This document shows positions 51,220 to 58,864 of a stretch of 64,000 nucleotides of DNA, in pieces. Below the pieces are notes generated by a model. The model had not been told where the DNA came from, ran no database searches, and saw nothing but the letters and a program-made list of their open reading frames with translations. Position numbers and translations under genes: made by a program. The DNA is from an uncultured Prevotellaceae bacterium. Lineage in GTDB: Bacteria > Bacteroidota > Bacteroidia > Bacteroidales > Bacteroidaceae. The first letter of the stretch is position 1; each line of letters opens with the position of its first letter. The stretch lies in contig CAMHJQ010000015.1 in NCBI GenBank assembly GCA_946185485.1, forward strand, positions 1 through 64,000. The letters are read 5' to 3'.

Positions 51220-51689
51220 TGCTTCTTCTTCAATTTGACGTCGGTAGTCAGTTCGTACTTTCCGCTATACCAGTGGTTGTCTCCCTCGCCCACCTTCACT
51301 GCCTTATTGAAGTCAACGTCAAGGGTGTCGCTGAGGAACTCACCGCCATTAGCCTCGCCGTCGACGTCCTCAAGTACAATCTTGACATCAGACCTGGCCA
51401 TTCCTTCGTACTTCAACTCGTAACGACCCGCTTCATCTGTCTGACTGGAGCTGATTTCACCTGTATATACACCAGCCTCTGTCTTGCTAATCATCTTTGC
51501 CGACGTCTGAATGTTCTTCACAGGCATGCCTGCCTCGTCCGTCACCTGCCCTTTCAGGATATAGTCAGCACTCGGGGTGCCATACAAACAAATAATAGTG
51601 TCATCATACGATGACGAACACCCATAGCCCAACACCGACAGCAGGGTTGTCAAAACAGCGTTGTACCAACGGTTCAATCTTACTTTCAT
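51216..51689 (-). CDS. Radical-SAM-associated lipoprotein (TIGR04134-like)
   Basis: MKVRLNRWYNAVLTTLLSVLGYGC is a lipoprotein signal with the typical family start; the mature part begins SSSYDDTIICLYGTPSADYILKG. The rest is a carboxypeptidase-regulatory-like/transthyretin-type beta domain (GQVTDEAGMPVKNIQT, SQTDEAGRYELKYEG). It is the probable substrate or partner of the coupled radical SAM enzyme. Cysteine and Tyr/Gly residues in the segment before PSADY are candidate modification sites; this is inference. A decayed copy of its first codons and leader lies at 54574-54736. Confidence 0.8.
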   Translation of the reverse strand: MKVRLNRWYNAVLTTLLSVLGYGCSSSYDDTIICLYGTPSADYILKGQVTDEAGMPVKNIQTSAKMISKTEAGVYTGEISSSQTDEAGRYELKYEGMARSDVKIVLEDVDGEANGGEFLSDTLDVDFNKAVKVGEGDNHWYSGKYELTTDVKLKKKQ

Positions 51690-51740
51690 CTTTACTTTTT
51701 CTTTTTTTGTTGTGATTTACGTTTTTCGTTGTTCTATAGC

Positions 51741-51761
51741 CTAAACGTAAACCATCGTCAT
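51741..51761 (-). promoter_or_regulatory. Six-codon leader ORF upstream of the lipoprotein gene
   Basis: On the minus strand AGAAGGA precedes ATG, five codons and TAG (peptide MTMVYV). The related leader at 54677-54697 has AGAAGGT and another six-codon frame (MPIFCV) in the same place, with the shared end GTTTAGG and TATAG. It may be a regulatory leader peptide, or chance. Confidence 0.35.
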
Positions 51762-51811
51762 TCCTTCTACCCAAACAGAAGAAAATAACGTACTTTAACT
51801 TTTTTACAACG

Positions 51812-53233
51812 TCATTCAGCATCGTCACGTACGAAATCGGGACGAGCATCAGGGGCATCCGTCAGGACTGTCACGTTGTCGAAGTGTACGTTACGGGTAT
51901 GACGCAAATAAAAACCTTTGGCCGGCAGGTTGCCCCACATCGTGGCCTCTGGGTAGGCTTTTTCTTTCTCGTCGGCTATCGCGTCACTGATGGCTGGCAG
52001 GTCGCTGGCTTCCACCCCACCTTGGTGATGGATAGAGATATTCGAGAGCCACACGTTGCGTACGGGATAGCCGGGCAGTCCCGTGATGGAACAGCCTACA
52101 GGTCCGGCATTGCGAATCTGGAAATTCGCCAGGCGGATGCCATCGATGCTTCCCACATGGTTGACAGGAATCAGTTCGGTAATGGTGTCGTCATTGCCCT
52201 TCCCACTCAACGTTCCCCCTGCTTCCCTTAGCTGATAGCCTCTGCCACGATTGCCCAAACGGATGAAGACGGGCGACTCGGTGCCCTCAACGGTGAAGTC
52301 TGAGACACTGACATTCTCCAGCACGCCACCGTCAACGATTTCCAGTGAGAGGGCCGAGGAACCCTTCCACTGCCCGAAGAACTTCTCCTTCTGGTCGCTG
52401 CTGGGCTTCACCACGATACCTGAGATACTGATATGACGGAAGCCGCCATTGGTCTCTGTGCCGAGTTTCACGGCGTTGCAATGGCTGGAAACGACGCAGT
52501 CGCTGATGCGGATATTCTCGCAGAGGCGGGGCGAGGTGGATTTCAGGGTGATACCGTCGTCATCGCTGTCTGCCATGATGCCTTTCACTATCACATCGTG
52601 GCAGCCGTCAATATCGAGTGCGTCGTTGTTGTAGTTGTTGCGGTTGAAGACCTTGATGTCCTCGATTCTCAGTCGGTCGCAGGCCAGGTAGTGCTGCATC
52701 CAGCAGCCGGAATTCTTCAGCGTGACATCCTTGATGGTGATGTCGTTGCTTTGGATAAAACGTATCAGGTGCGGACGAGTGATGCCCTCGTCGTTCCAGG
52801 ACAGCTTCTTAAATGAACGGCCTCTACCGTCGATGGTGCCACAGCCATCAATCACGACGTTGTTGACACGGTCAGCATAGATCAGTTGAATGGTGGATGT
52901 CTGCGTGCGCAACGAGACATAGTCTGACTTCATCGGCCGGTAGTCCTTCAGGTCAGTGCTGCCATATAGCGTGGCGCCCTGCTCCAGATAGAGGTGAACG
53001 CCCGACTTCAGGACAATGGAGCCTGTCTTGTATTGTCCTGTAGGTATTACCACCCTGCCGCCCCCGGCGTTCGCACAGTCGTCTATAGCCTGTTGCAAGG
53101 CCTTCGTTGAGAGCACCGTAGTGTCAGACTTCGCGCCATAGTCCACCACATTATAGTCACGTGCCGTTGCCGTCAGCATCGACAGTCCCAGCACGAACAT
53201 GAATAAGATATTCCTTACCATCATCATTTTCAT
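51812..53233 (-). CDS. GH28 polygalacturonase-like protein
   Basis: Signal peptide (MVRNILFMFVLGLSMLTATA), then a right-handed parallel beta-helix starting YNVVDYGAKSD, the usual GH28 N-terminus. Active-site segments are NNYNNDALDIDGC, ADSDDDGITLKS and SSHCNAVKLGTET, giving the Asp set of GH28 although the classical Gly-His-Gly is altered to SHCN. A substrate of pectin or another galacturonide is likely. It lies directly upstream of the lipoprotein/radical SAM pair but 122 bp away with a separate leader, so co-transcription is uncertain. Confidence 0.85.
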   Translation of the reverse strand: MKMMMVRNILFMFVLGLSMLTATARDYNVVDYGAKSDTTVLSTKALQQAIDDCANAGGGRVVIPTGQYKTGSIVLKSGVHLYLEQGATLYGSTDLKDYRPMKSDYVSLRTQTSTIQLIYADRVNNVVIDGCGTIDGRGRSFKKLSWNDEGITRPHLIRFIQSNDITIKDVTLKNSGCWMQHYLACDRLRIEDIKVFNRNNYNNDALDIDGCHDVIVKGIMADSDDDGITLKSTSPRLCENIRISDCVVSSHCNAVKLGTETNGGFRHISISGIVVKPSSDQKEKFFGQWKGSSALSLEIVDGGVLENVSVSDFTVEGTESPVFIRLGNRGRGYQLREAGGTLSGKGNDDTITELIPVNHVGSIDGIRLANFQIRNAGPVGCSITGLPGYPVRNVWLSNISIHHQGGVEASDLPAISDAIADEKEKAYPEATMWGNLPAKGFYLRHTRNVHFDNVTVLTDAPDARPDFVRDDAE

Positions 53234-53242
53234 TTTACGACT

Positions 53243-53250
53243 GCAAAGTT
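53243..53250 (-). promoter_or_regulatory. -7 element of the GH28 gene
   Basis: On the minus strand TAACTTTG ends 10 bp before the ATG at 53233, leaving a leader of only a few bases. Confidence 0.65.
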
Positions 53251-53325
53251 ACAACATTCTTTCGACTTCCCAGACAAAAAGACAGAATTATGGTGAGAAG
53301 ATATCCTGCTTTTGTTTTTTTTTCG

Positions 53326-53333
53326 TATATTTG
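53326..53333 (+). promoter_or_regulatory. -7 element reading into the non-coding block
   Basis: TATATTTG followed by CAAAG is a consensus -7 element with a TTTG-rich region before it. Downstream the first ATG (53347) is followed at once by a stop, and no gene begins for 1.4 kb, so it would start a non-coding transcript. Confidence 0.6.
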
Positions 53334-54075
53334 CAAAGTGAAAGCCATGGCTTAAGTACGGACTATCTCATATCAATCAAAGGCACATCTCCGGTATAGC
53401 AAGCAAGTAGCTCCCATGTAACAAGGATGCTGTAAGGGAGCAGTCCCTATTTAGGCCCAATAAATGTTCGGTAGATGTCCGATACTTGTCCGGTAGATGT
53501 TCGGTATATGACCGAACAAGTACCGAACATATAGTGAGCAAATAGCGGACAAGGAAAGAAGGAACTACGAAGCAAGACTGAGGTTAAGGTACAGGGTCGT
53601 GGGGACAGCACTGTCCCCATGACCCTCAAAGAAAAATGATCACAGAACCCCTGGTCACGCTGTATTCAATCACAGGGAAAAAAGTCATATAGCCTCTTGT
53701 CAGAGCGCACTTTCGGATGTGAAGAAGCGCATTCTTCTAATCGAAGGAGCGCATTCTGACCCCATCCAAACAGCATCTTTGGATAATGCAGATATGCTAT
53801 TTGCATGATGTAAACAGCATATCTGCATGGACCAAGCATGGCACATCCGAAGAGGACGCCATTTCGATTAACCGGGAACGTCACTTCGACCTGCCGAGAA
53901 CGTCACTTCGATGAATGAAGCATGTCGTCAGGACCATCGGCGCACGGCGCAGGAACATTCTCTGCACGGCGCAAGAAAATTTCCTGCAGGGTGCTCCTGG
54001 CCGAGGAGCTGGAAGGTACTCTCAGGCATGGTGCAACACGGCATTCGGGTGTCAGAACAGACGCACGTCGAAAAA

Positions 54076-54294
54076 GACCTCCCGTCCTCCCGTCACAGCC
54101 TTCTAATGCCGATGTACAAAGGGTTTCTGGCACGGGAGGTGTGCTGCAGACACCTCCCGTAGACCTCCCGTCACTACTCCCTAACAGCATGAGGAAGTAC
54201 GGGAGGTGTATGGGAGGTCTTATGGACATACCTCCCGTGGCTCAAAGCCCCTGTACATCGAGGTTTCAAGCCCGTGACGGGAGGACGGGAGGTC
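54076..54294. repeat. Nested inverted repeat of the ACCTCCCGT word
   Basis: A perfect 21-bp inverted repeat has arms at 54076-54096 and 54274-54294. Inside it lies an 11-bp hairpin (54132-54142 with 54150-54160) and a further pair (54199-54207 with 54230-54238), all built from ACCTCCCGT and its complement. The right outer arm is followed by TCTTTT. Confidence 0.9.
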
Positions 54295-54324
54295 TCTTTT
54301 GCAATCAGCGTGAATCGTAAAAAA

Positions 54325-54443
54325 GGGTCGTGGGGAGAGGCACTTGACCCATGATTGGGCTAACAGTCCCTACCCCCATAACCCGTAATAACAGAACATC
54401 ATGTCCTTTATGGTACACAAGCGGGTCAAGTGCCTCCATGACC
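54325..54443. repeat. Split inverted repeat GGGTC-GGCACTTGACCC
   Basis: GGGTCGTGGGGAGAGGCACTTGACCC-like left arm (54325-54350) faces GGGTCAAGTGCC/TCCATGACCC (54423-54443). The words also recur in the hairpin at 53593-53626 (GGGTCGTGGGG/CCCCATGACCC). Confidence 0.8.
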
Positions 54444-54573
54444 CATCTGACGCCTTTTTACACATTAGGGTCGATTTCGCTGTGTACTTAGTTTAATGTA
54501 TGTCAAAAAGGATAAAGATTATTTTCGCCTTATCAGTTCAACCTCACAGCGTGCCTGTCAACATGTGATCTTT

Positions 54574-54736
54574 GACAGCAGAACGGTCAAAAGTGCGTTG
54601 TACCAACGGTTTAATCTTACTTTCGTCTTTGCTTTTCTTTTTGGTTATTACATACGTTATGCCCTATTTCTATAACCTAAACGCAGAAGATTGGCATACC
54701 TTCTACTTGGGTACAAGAAAATAACCTTTTTTAACC
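54574..54736 (-). pseudogene. Decayed copy of the radical-SAM-associated lipoprotein start and leader
   Basis: Read on the minus strand, 54630-54574 matches the first 18 codons of the lipoprotein gene at 51689, but its ATG is ACG and the frame soon departs (KVRLNRWYNALLTVLLSK). The match continues upstream through the leader to about 54736, including AGAAGG, the six-codon frame and CGTTTAGG-TATAG. The remainder of the gene and the radical SAM gene are absent. It therefore looks like a remnant of a duplicated or relocated lipoprotein gene. Confidence 0.75.
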
Positions 54737-54779
54737 TAAGCCTTCCTACTTATTTCTTGTATCTTATGCATTTTTTCTT

Positions 54780-54787
54780 TATCTTTG
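54780..54787 (+). promoter_or_regulatory. -7 element of the LRR gene
   Basis: TATCTTTG followed by CAGC lies about 35 bp before the ATG at 54822. Confidence 0.8.
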
Positions 54788-54821
54788 CAGCAAATTACTA
54801 ACCTATTAATTCGATACGAAT

Positions 54822-56756
54822 ATGAAGAAACTATTCCTTTTGCTCATGATGATGTTGCTGCCACTCGCAGCAAATGCGTATGATGCTAAAGTTGACGGCA
54901 TATTCTACAATCTGTCGGGAACAACGGCCGAGGTGACGTACAAGAAATTAAAGAAAAAGACCTATAAAGGAGCTGTAGCTATCCCCTCGTCAATTACATA
55001 TAAAGGTAAAACTTATAGTGTGACGGGCATCGGAGAAAGTGCCTTCGAAGATTGCAGTGAACTGACCTCCGTCACCATCCCCGCCAGCGTGACGAGCATC
55101 GGAGTAGATGCGTTCTATAACTGCGCCGGCCTGACCTCCGTCACCATCCCCACCAGCGTGACGAGCATCGGAAAAAGGGCATTCTATAGTTGCAGCGGCC
55201 TGAAATCAGTCACCATCCCCACCAGCGTGACGAGCATCGGATTCTTGGCGTTCAATCGTTGCCTTGACTTGACATCTGTTGTAGTTGCTGATGGCAATAC
55301 AGTGTATGACAGTCGCGAAGGCTGTAATGCCATTATTGAGACAGCTACCAACACGTTGATAACGGGCTGCCGAACTACCGTCATCCCCAACAGTGTGACG
55401 AGCATCAAAAGTTGGGCGTTCTATAAATGCTTCGGCCTGACCTCCGTCACCATCCCCACCAGCGTGACGAGCATCGAGGAGAATACTTTCTCTGAGTGCT
55501 TCGGACTGAAATCCGTCACCATCCCCGCCAGCGTGACGAGCATCGGAGAAAAGGCGTTCTACCATTGCTTCCTAACGTCAATCACTATTCCCAACAGCGT
55601 GACGACCATCGGAGAAGAGGCGTTCGGCAGCTGCTGGAGCCTGACCTCCGTCGATATCCCCAACAGCGTGACGAGCATCGGGAAAAGGGCGTTCAGTAGT
55701 TGCTGGAGCCTGGCCTCCGTCACCATCGGCAACAGCGTGACGACTATCGGAGAAGAGGCGTTCAAGGATTGCAGAGACCTGACCACCGTCACCATCGGCA
55801 ACAGCGTGAAGAACATCGGATTCATGGCGTTCGATGGTTGCAGAAGACTATCGAAAGTCGTTGTCAGCGATATTGCTGCCTGGTGCGGTATCACTTTTAA
55901 TTTTGTAGATTCCAATCCGCTATACCGTGCCAAGCATCTCTATAATGATGTGGACATGGAAATCACCGACTTAGTTATCCCTGACGGCGTGACGAGCATC
56001 GGAGAATGGAGCTTCTATGGTTGTACTGGCCTGACATCCGTTACTATCCCCAACAGTGTGACGAGCATCGGAAGCGGTGCGTTCTCAGAATGCTACGCCC
56101 TGGCACCCGTCACCATTCCTAACAGCGTGACAAAAATCGGAGAAGGTGCGTTCTATAAATCTTCTGCACCTTCTTTAGCATCCTCTTCGTCCAGCTCAGA
56201 CAGTGGTTCTAACAGTAGTTCCAGTTCCTCTAATTCTCTCACTGCATATACCCCTGTTCGAAACAATACGTATCAAAGTAATAATTACAACAAATACAAC
56301 TCTTCGTCAAACAAGCAAAGTATAAACAGGAACAGTAGCACAGCAACACAGACATCTACATACAACAGCACTTCCAGGAATACAACATCTGAAAGAGAAA
56401 GGCAGACTACAAAAAGGAACACGACATACAATTCTGGCTCCACGCGGACAACATATTCCTCCAGCACGAGTTCCTCTAACAATTCATCTAATTCTCGGTC
56501 GTCGGTCGGCAATACAACCAATACAAAAGAACACAAGAAATGCCTCAAATGCAATGGCTCAGGTAAGGTGAATTGCTACACTTGTAAGGGTAGAGGCCAT
56601 CTCACATGTAAAGCGTGCAAAGGAACGGGCTACTGGACTCAAAAAGGTGTGAGACACAATTGCAACGCCTGCCGTAGAGGCACCATACAATGCTACACTT
56701 GCGTCGGTAAAGGCACAGTTAAATGCATATCTTGCTCAGGGAAGGGATATCATTAA
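54822..56756 (+). CDS. Secreted BspA-like LRR protein with C-terminal DnaJ-type CxxC repeats
   Basis: The signal peptide MKKLFLLLMMMLLPLAANA is followed by about 15 LRR_5 repeats of 23 residues (LTSVTIPxSVTSIGxxAFxxC; about 60-445) with a break at 345-375. Residues about 446-565 are a Ser/Asn/Thr-rich linker. Residues 574-638 contain six CxxC motifs, four in the CxxCxGxG pattern of the DnaJ zinc finger (C574/C577, C585/C588, C596/C599, C614/C617, C624/C627, C635/C638). BspA-like LRRs bind host proteins and other bacteria. The zinc-finger-like end outside the cytoplasm is unusual. The repeats are almost identical in DNA (69-bp units), so copy number may vary. Confidence 0.85.
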   Translation: MKKLFLLLMMMLLPLAANAYDAKVDGIFYNLSGTTAEVTYKKLKKKTYKGAVAIPSSITYKGKTYSVTGIGESAFEDCSELTSVTIPASVTSIGVDAFYNCAGLTSVTIPTSVTSIGKRAFYSCSGLKSVTIPTSVTSIGFLAFNRCLDLTSVVVADGNTVYDSREGCNAIIETATNTLITGCRTTVIPNSVTSIKSWAFYKCFGLTSVTIPTSVTSIEENTFSECFGLKSVTIPASVTSIGEKAFYHCFLTSITIPNSVTTIGEEAFGSCWSLTSVDIPNSVTSIGKRAFSSCWSLASVTIGNSVTTIGEEAFKDCRDLTTVTIGNSVKNIGFMAFDGCRRLSKVVVSDIAAWCGITFNFVDSNPLYRAKHLYNDVDMEITDLVIPDGVTSIGEWSFYGCTGLTSVTIPNSVTSIGSGAFSECYALAPVTIPNSVTKIGEGAFYKSSAPSLASSSSSSDSGSNSSSSSSNSLTAYTPVRNNTYQSNNYNKYNSSSNKQSINRNSSTATQTSTYNSTSRNTTSERERQTTKRNTTYNSGSTRTTYSSSTSSSNNSSNSRSSVGNTTNTKEHKKCLKCNGSGKVNCYTCKGRGHLTCKACKGTGYWTQKGVRHNCNACRRGTIQCYTCVGKGTVKCISCSGKGYH

Positions 56757-56800
56757 ACCGATAAGTATACAAGTAATCATTCATTAATGAACAAACAAAA

Positions 56801-57100
56801 ATGAATATAACGATAGACGAAGATTATTTCGAGCAAATTAAAGATCAACTCACCCCTTTGGGTATGAGTGGACTTTACACAGATGAGGACGGAAATTTTG
56901 TAAGTGTTGAGCCAATAAATAACAAAAGTGACACAACAGGAAAAACTCCCCATCCATATCAAAAATCTGTGCAGCAAGAAAATCCAGACCGCAGCAATCC
57001 CGGTTATTGGGTTCAATTCTATGACCCACGCTATTGTAGTGAGAGCTGCGAGGATTATTGCAAGAAAATGGCGGCAAAATATGGATATCGAGAGAAATAA
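56801..57100 (+). CDS. Small acidic hypothetical protein
   Basis: 99 aa, no signal peptide or membrane segment. The C-terminal third carries WVQFYDPRYCSESCEDYCKKMAAKYGY with three clustered cysteines; the first half is acidic (MNITIDEDYFEQIKD). It starts 45 bp after the LRR gene, so it may share its transcript. Family not recognised. Its end is 11 bp from the stop of the convergent gene. Confidence 0.6.
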   Translation: MNITIDEDYFEQIKDQLTPLGMSGLYTDEDGNFVSVEPINNKSDTTGKTPHPYQKSVQQENPDRSNPGYWVQFYDPRYCSESCEDYCKKMAAKYGYREK

Positions 57101-57111
57101 CTCTTGTTGGT

Positions 57112-57933
57112 TTAGGGAGAGACAATTCCTAATGCCTTGCAGTATGTGTCAGTCACTTCCTTCTTTCTCTGCAGCATTTCTTCAATATTATTGACCAATA
57201 CGATATCGCCTTCTATGCCTTCTACAATCACATCGGGTGTATAAGAACTGCGGGCTATAGTCAACGTGGAATAAGGAAAGAGCCCCTGCGGCGTAATGCG
57301 CTCTTTGCCACGCTCAAACCACAGATAATTCTCCACGCAGGTTTCTCGCTTCACCTTACCACGATATAAACGCGAACTTACAACGTAGTCATCAGGAACA
57401 TTGTATTTAGGAGCCTCTTCTGAAGCTTTTTCGCCAACATCTATGCTGTACGGCTCGAAACGTTTGCACTCCAGTTCCCGACCGTCGTCCTTGCCGTAAA
57501 GCACCTCATAGCTTACCATACTGAAAGGTGTCTCGTTGGCAAGATAATGCTCGCCCGCCTGAAGATAATGACGCGTTACGGAACCATTGAGAGTCGTCAT
57601 GTCATACCCCATCAAGTAAATTGTTTCGTAGCGACATTCGGTGACAAGACCTGTCCACACCATCCTCTGCACTTTAGCGGGGAGAATGAATATCATCATC
57701 AAAATATAACCGACAAGCACAAACGGAGCCCAGCTGAACGCTTTTCGGACATAACCCCACGCTAATAAAGCTATCACGCCCGACAATGGCAGGAACCATA
57801 TCAGCGTATTGCTTACTCTTCCCGTCAGCATAATGTTGATGGTGCCGTAACCAATGCCGTAGAGTAGCGACAAGCCAAACATGGCCACGATAATAAGATA
57901 GGGACCAGTAACTCCGTTTTCTGAGTTATTCAT
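57112..57933 (-). CDS. Unrecognised membrane protein with C-terminal extracytoplasmic domain
   Basis: Three membrane helices at about 10-35, 42-62 and 68-88, then a soluble domain of about 180 residues with two cysteines (CRYETIY, CVENYLWF) and no known catalytic motif. Its first codons overlap the stop of the PAP2 gene by 8 nt, so it is the last gene of the rnr operon. Function unknown. Confidence 0.65.
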   Translation of the reverse strand: MNNSENGVTGPYLIIVAMFGLSLLYGIGYGTINIMLTGRVSNTLIWFLPLSGVIALLAWGYVRKAFSWAPFVLVGYILMMIFILPAKVQRMVWTGLVTECRYETIYLMGYDMTTLNGSVTRHYLQAGEHYLANETPFSMVSYEVLYGKDDGRELECKRFEPYSIDVGEKASEEAPKYNVPDDYVVSSRLYRGKVKRETCVENYLWFERGKERITPQGLFPYSTLTIARSSYTPDVIVEGIEGDIVLVNNIEEMLQRKKEVTDTYCKALGIVSP

Positions 57934-58864
57934 TTGAAATCGCAGTGTTTATCACATAATAGAAGATGATGCCAGTGACGAGGCCGGCGATGGCATCGAT
58001 GGCATAGTGGGCGTAGATGTAGACGGTGGCGAAGCACATCAGCACGTAGAACGGCAAGATGGTGAGGATGAGGCGACGGCTGCGGGTGCGCAATGCCAAC
58101 AGCATGATGACCGTCGTTACACCAACATGGCTGCTGGGGAAGGCGGCGGTGGGACGCTCGCCGGCATCGTGGGTGATGTCGAGCAGATGGTAGAAGAAGC
58201 CGTCGCTCCAACCGGGAGCCGCCATGCGCTCACTATGCGTCAGGAACCAGTCGCCAAGATTGGGGAAGATGCCCTGGGCTATCTGGTCGGTGCCCACGGC
58301 GAGGTAATAGAACTGGGGCCCCGTGACGGGTAGCAGAATGAAGATGACATAGTAGGCAAAAAATGAACCCAGCATGGCGAGAGCACACATCTGGAACTCA
58401 TGGTAGCGCTGAAAGAAATAATAGAGGTACACTATGAGCATCAGCGGGAAATAGGAGACATAGCCTAAGCACATCAGTTCCGAAAACCACCCCCACGGAA
58501 CAATCTGCGAGAAGAGCAATGACGGCTGACAGCCGAAGACAGCCTGTTCGCAACTGGCAAAGACGTGGTCGAGGTTAGGCAGCACACGGTTCAGTTCGTA
58601 GGTGTCGGGATACCACCACGACAGAAAAACCATCTGCACGACGATGCGCAGGAGCATGGTCAGCCGGCATGGCTTCCACCGATAGATGCCCCATGCCGCC
58701 AAGGTAGCGGCCACGAAGGCGGCGCGCAGTCCAAGCATGGCGCCAGGATTGACCAGCCGAGGCCATGTCACTGCCATCATGACGAGCGTCACGAGCAGAT
58801 AGCCCATGGCTATCCATTCGACGGTGAGCAGACCCTTTGTACTTTTAACTTTAGAGCCAGCCAT
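57926..58864 (-). CDS. PAP2-superfamily membrane phosphatase/phosphotransferase
   Basis: Polytopic protein of 312 aa. The PAP2 motifs are GERPTAAFPSSHVG and IYAHYAIDAIAG, the latter giving the catalytic H and D. An upstream LLPVTGPQFYY segment resembles the inositolphosphorylceramide-synthase (Aur1-like) branch, in which a lipid head group is transferred rather than hydrolysed. Bacteroidetes make sphingolipids, so a role in head-group exchange is possible but not shown. It overlaps the epimerase gene by 14 nt. Confidence 0.8.
   Translation of the reverse strand: MAGSKVKSTKGLLTVEWIAMGYLLVTLVMMAVTWPRLVNPGAMLGLRAAFVAATLAAWGIYRWKPCRLTMLLRIVVQMVFLSWWYPDTYELNRVLPNLDHVFASCEQAVFGCQPSLLFSQIVPWGWFSELMCLGYVSYFPLMLIVYLYYFFQRYHEFQMCALAMLGSFFAYYVIFILLPVTGPQFYYLAVGTDQIAQGIFPNLGDWFLTHSERMAAPGWSDGFFYHLLDITHDAGERPTAAFPSSHVGVTTVIMLLALRTRSRRLILTILPFYVLMCFATVYIYAHYAIDAIAGLVTGIIFYYVINTAISNE

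Larger units (their letters stand above)
53340..54570. repeat. Large non-coding block of short words and nested inverted repeats
   Basis: No credible gene was found on either strand from 53234 to 54821. The block contains GTTCGGTA/TACCGAAC words (53464-53530), a 16-bp hairpin at 53593-53626, a twofold GCGCATTCT word (53727-53757), a 13-bp hairpin ATGCAGATATGCT/AGCATATCTGCAT (53786-53827), twofold GAACGTCACTTCGA (53876-53911), GCACGGCGCA words (53942-53972), ACCTCCCGT palindromes (54076-54294) and a split inverted repeat (54325-54350 with 54423-54443). The organisation resembles that at 334-953. Confidence 0.8.

Noticed and set aside
51689..51812. Riboswitch in the leader of the lipoprotein gene
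   Set aside because: The leader is partly repeated at 54631-54736, but no known riboswitch core was recognised and pairing is weak; only the mini-ORF was kept as a finding.
53903..54320. Open frames of 60-132 codons in the second non-coding block
   Set aside because: Several frames on both strands are open at once because the ACCTCCCGT palindromes lack stops; composition is Pro/Arg/Ser-rich and inconsistent with the neighbouring genes.
54822..56200. LRR tandem units as a separate mobile repeat
   Set aside because: The 69-bp DNA repeats follow the 23-residue LRR_5 protein repeat in frame, the normal state of BspA-like genes.
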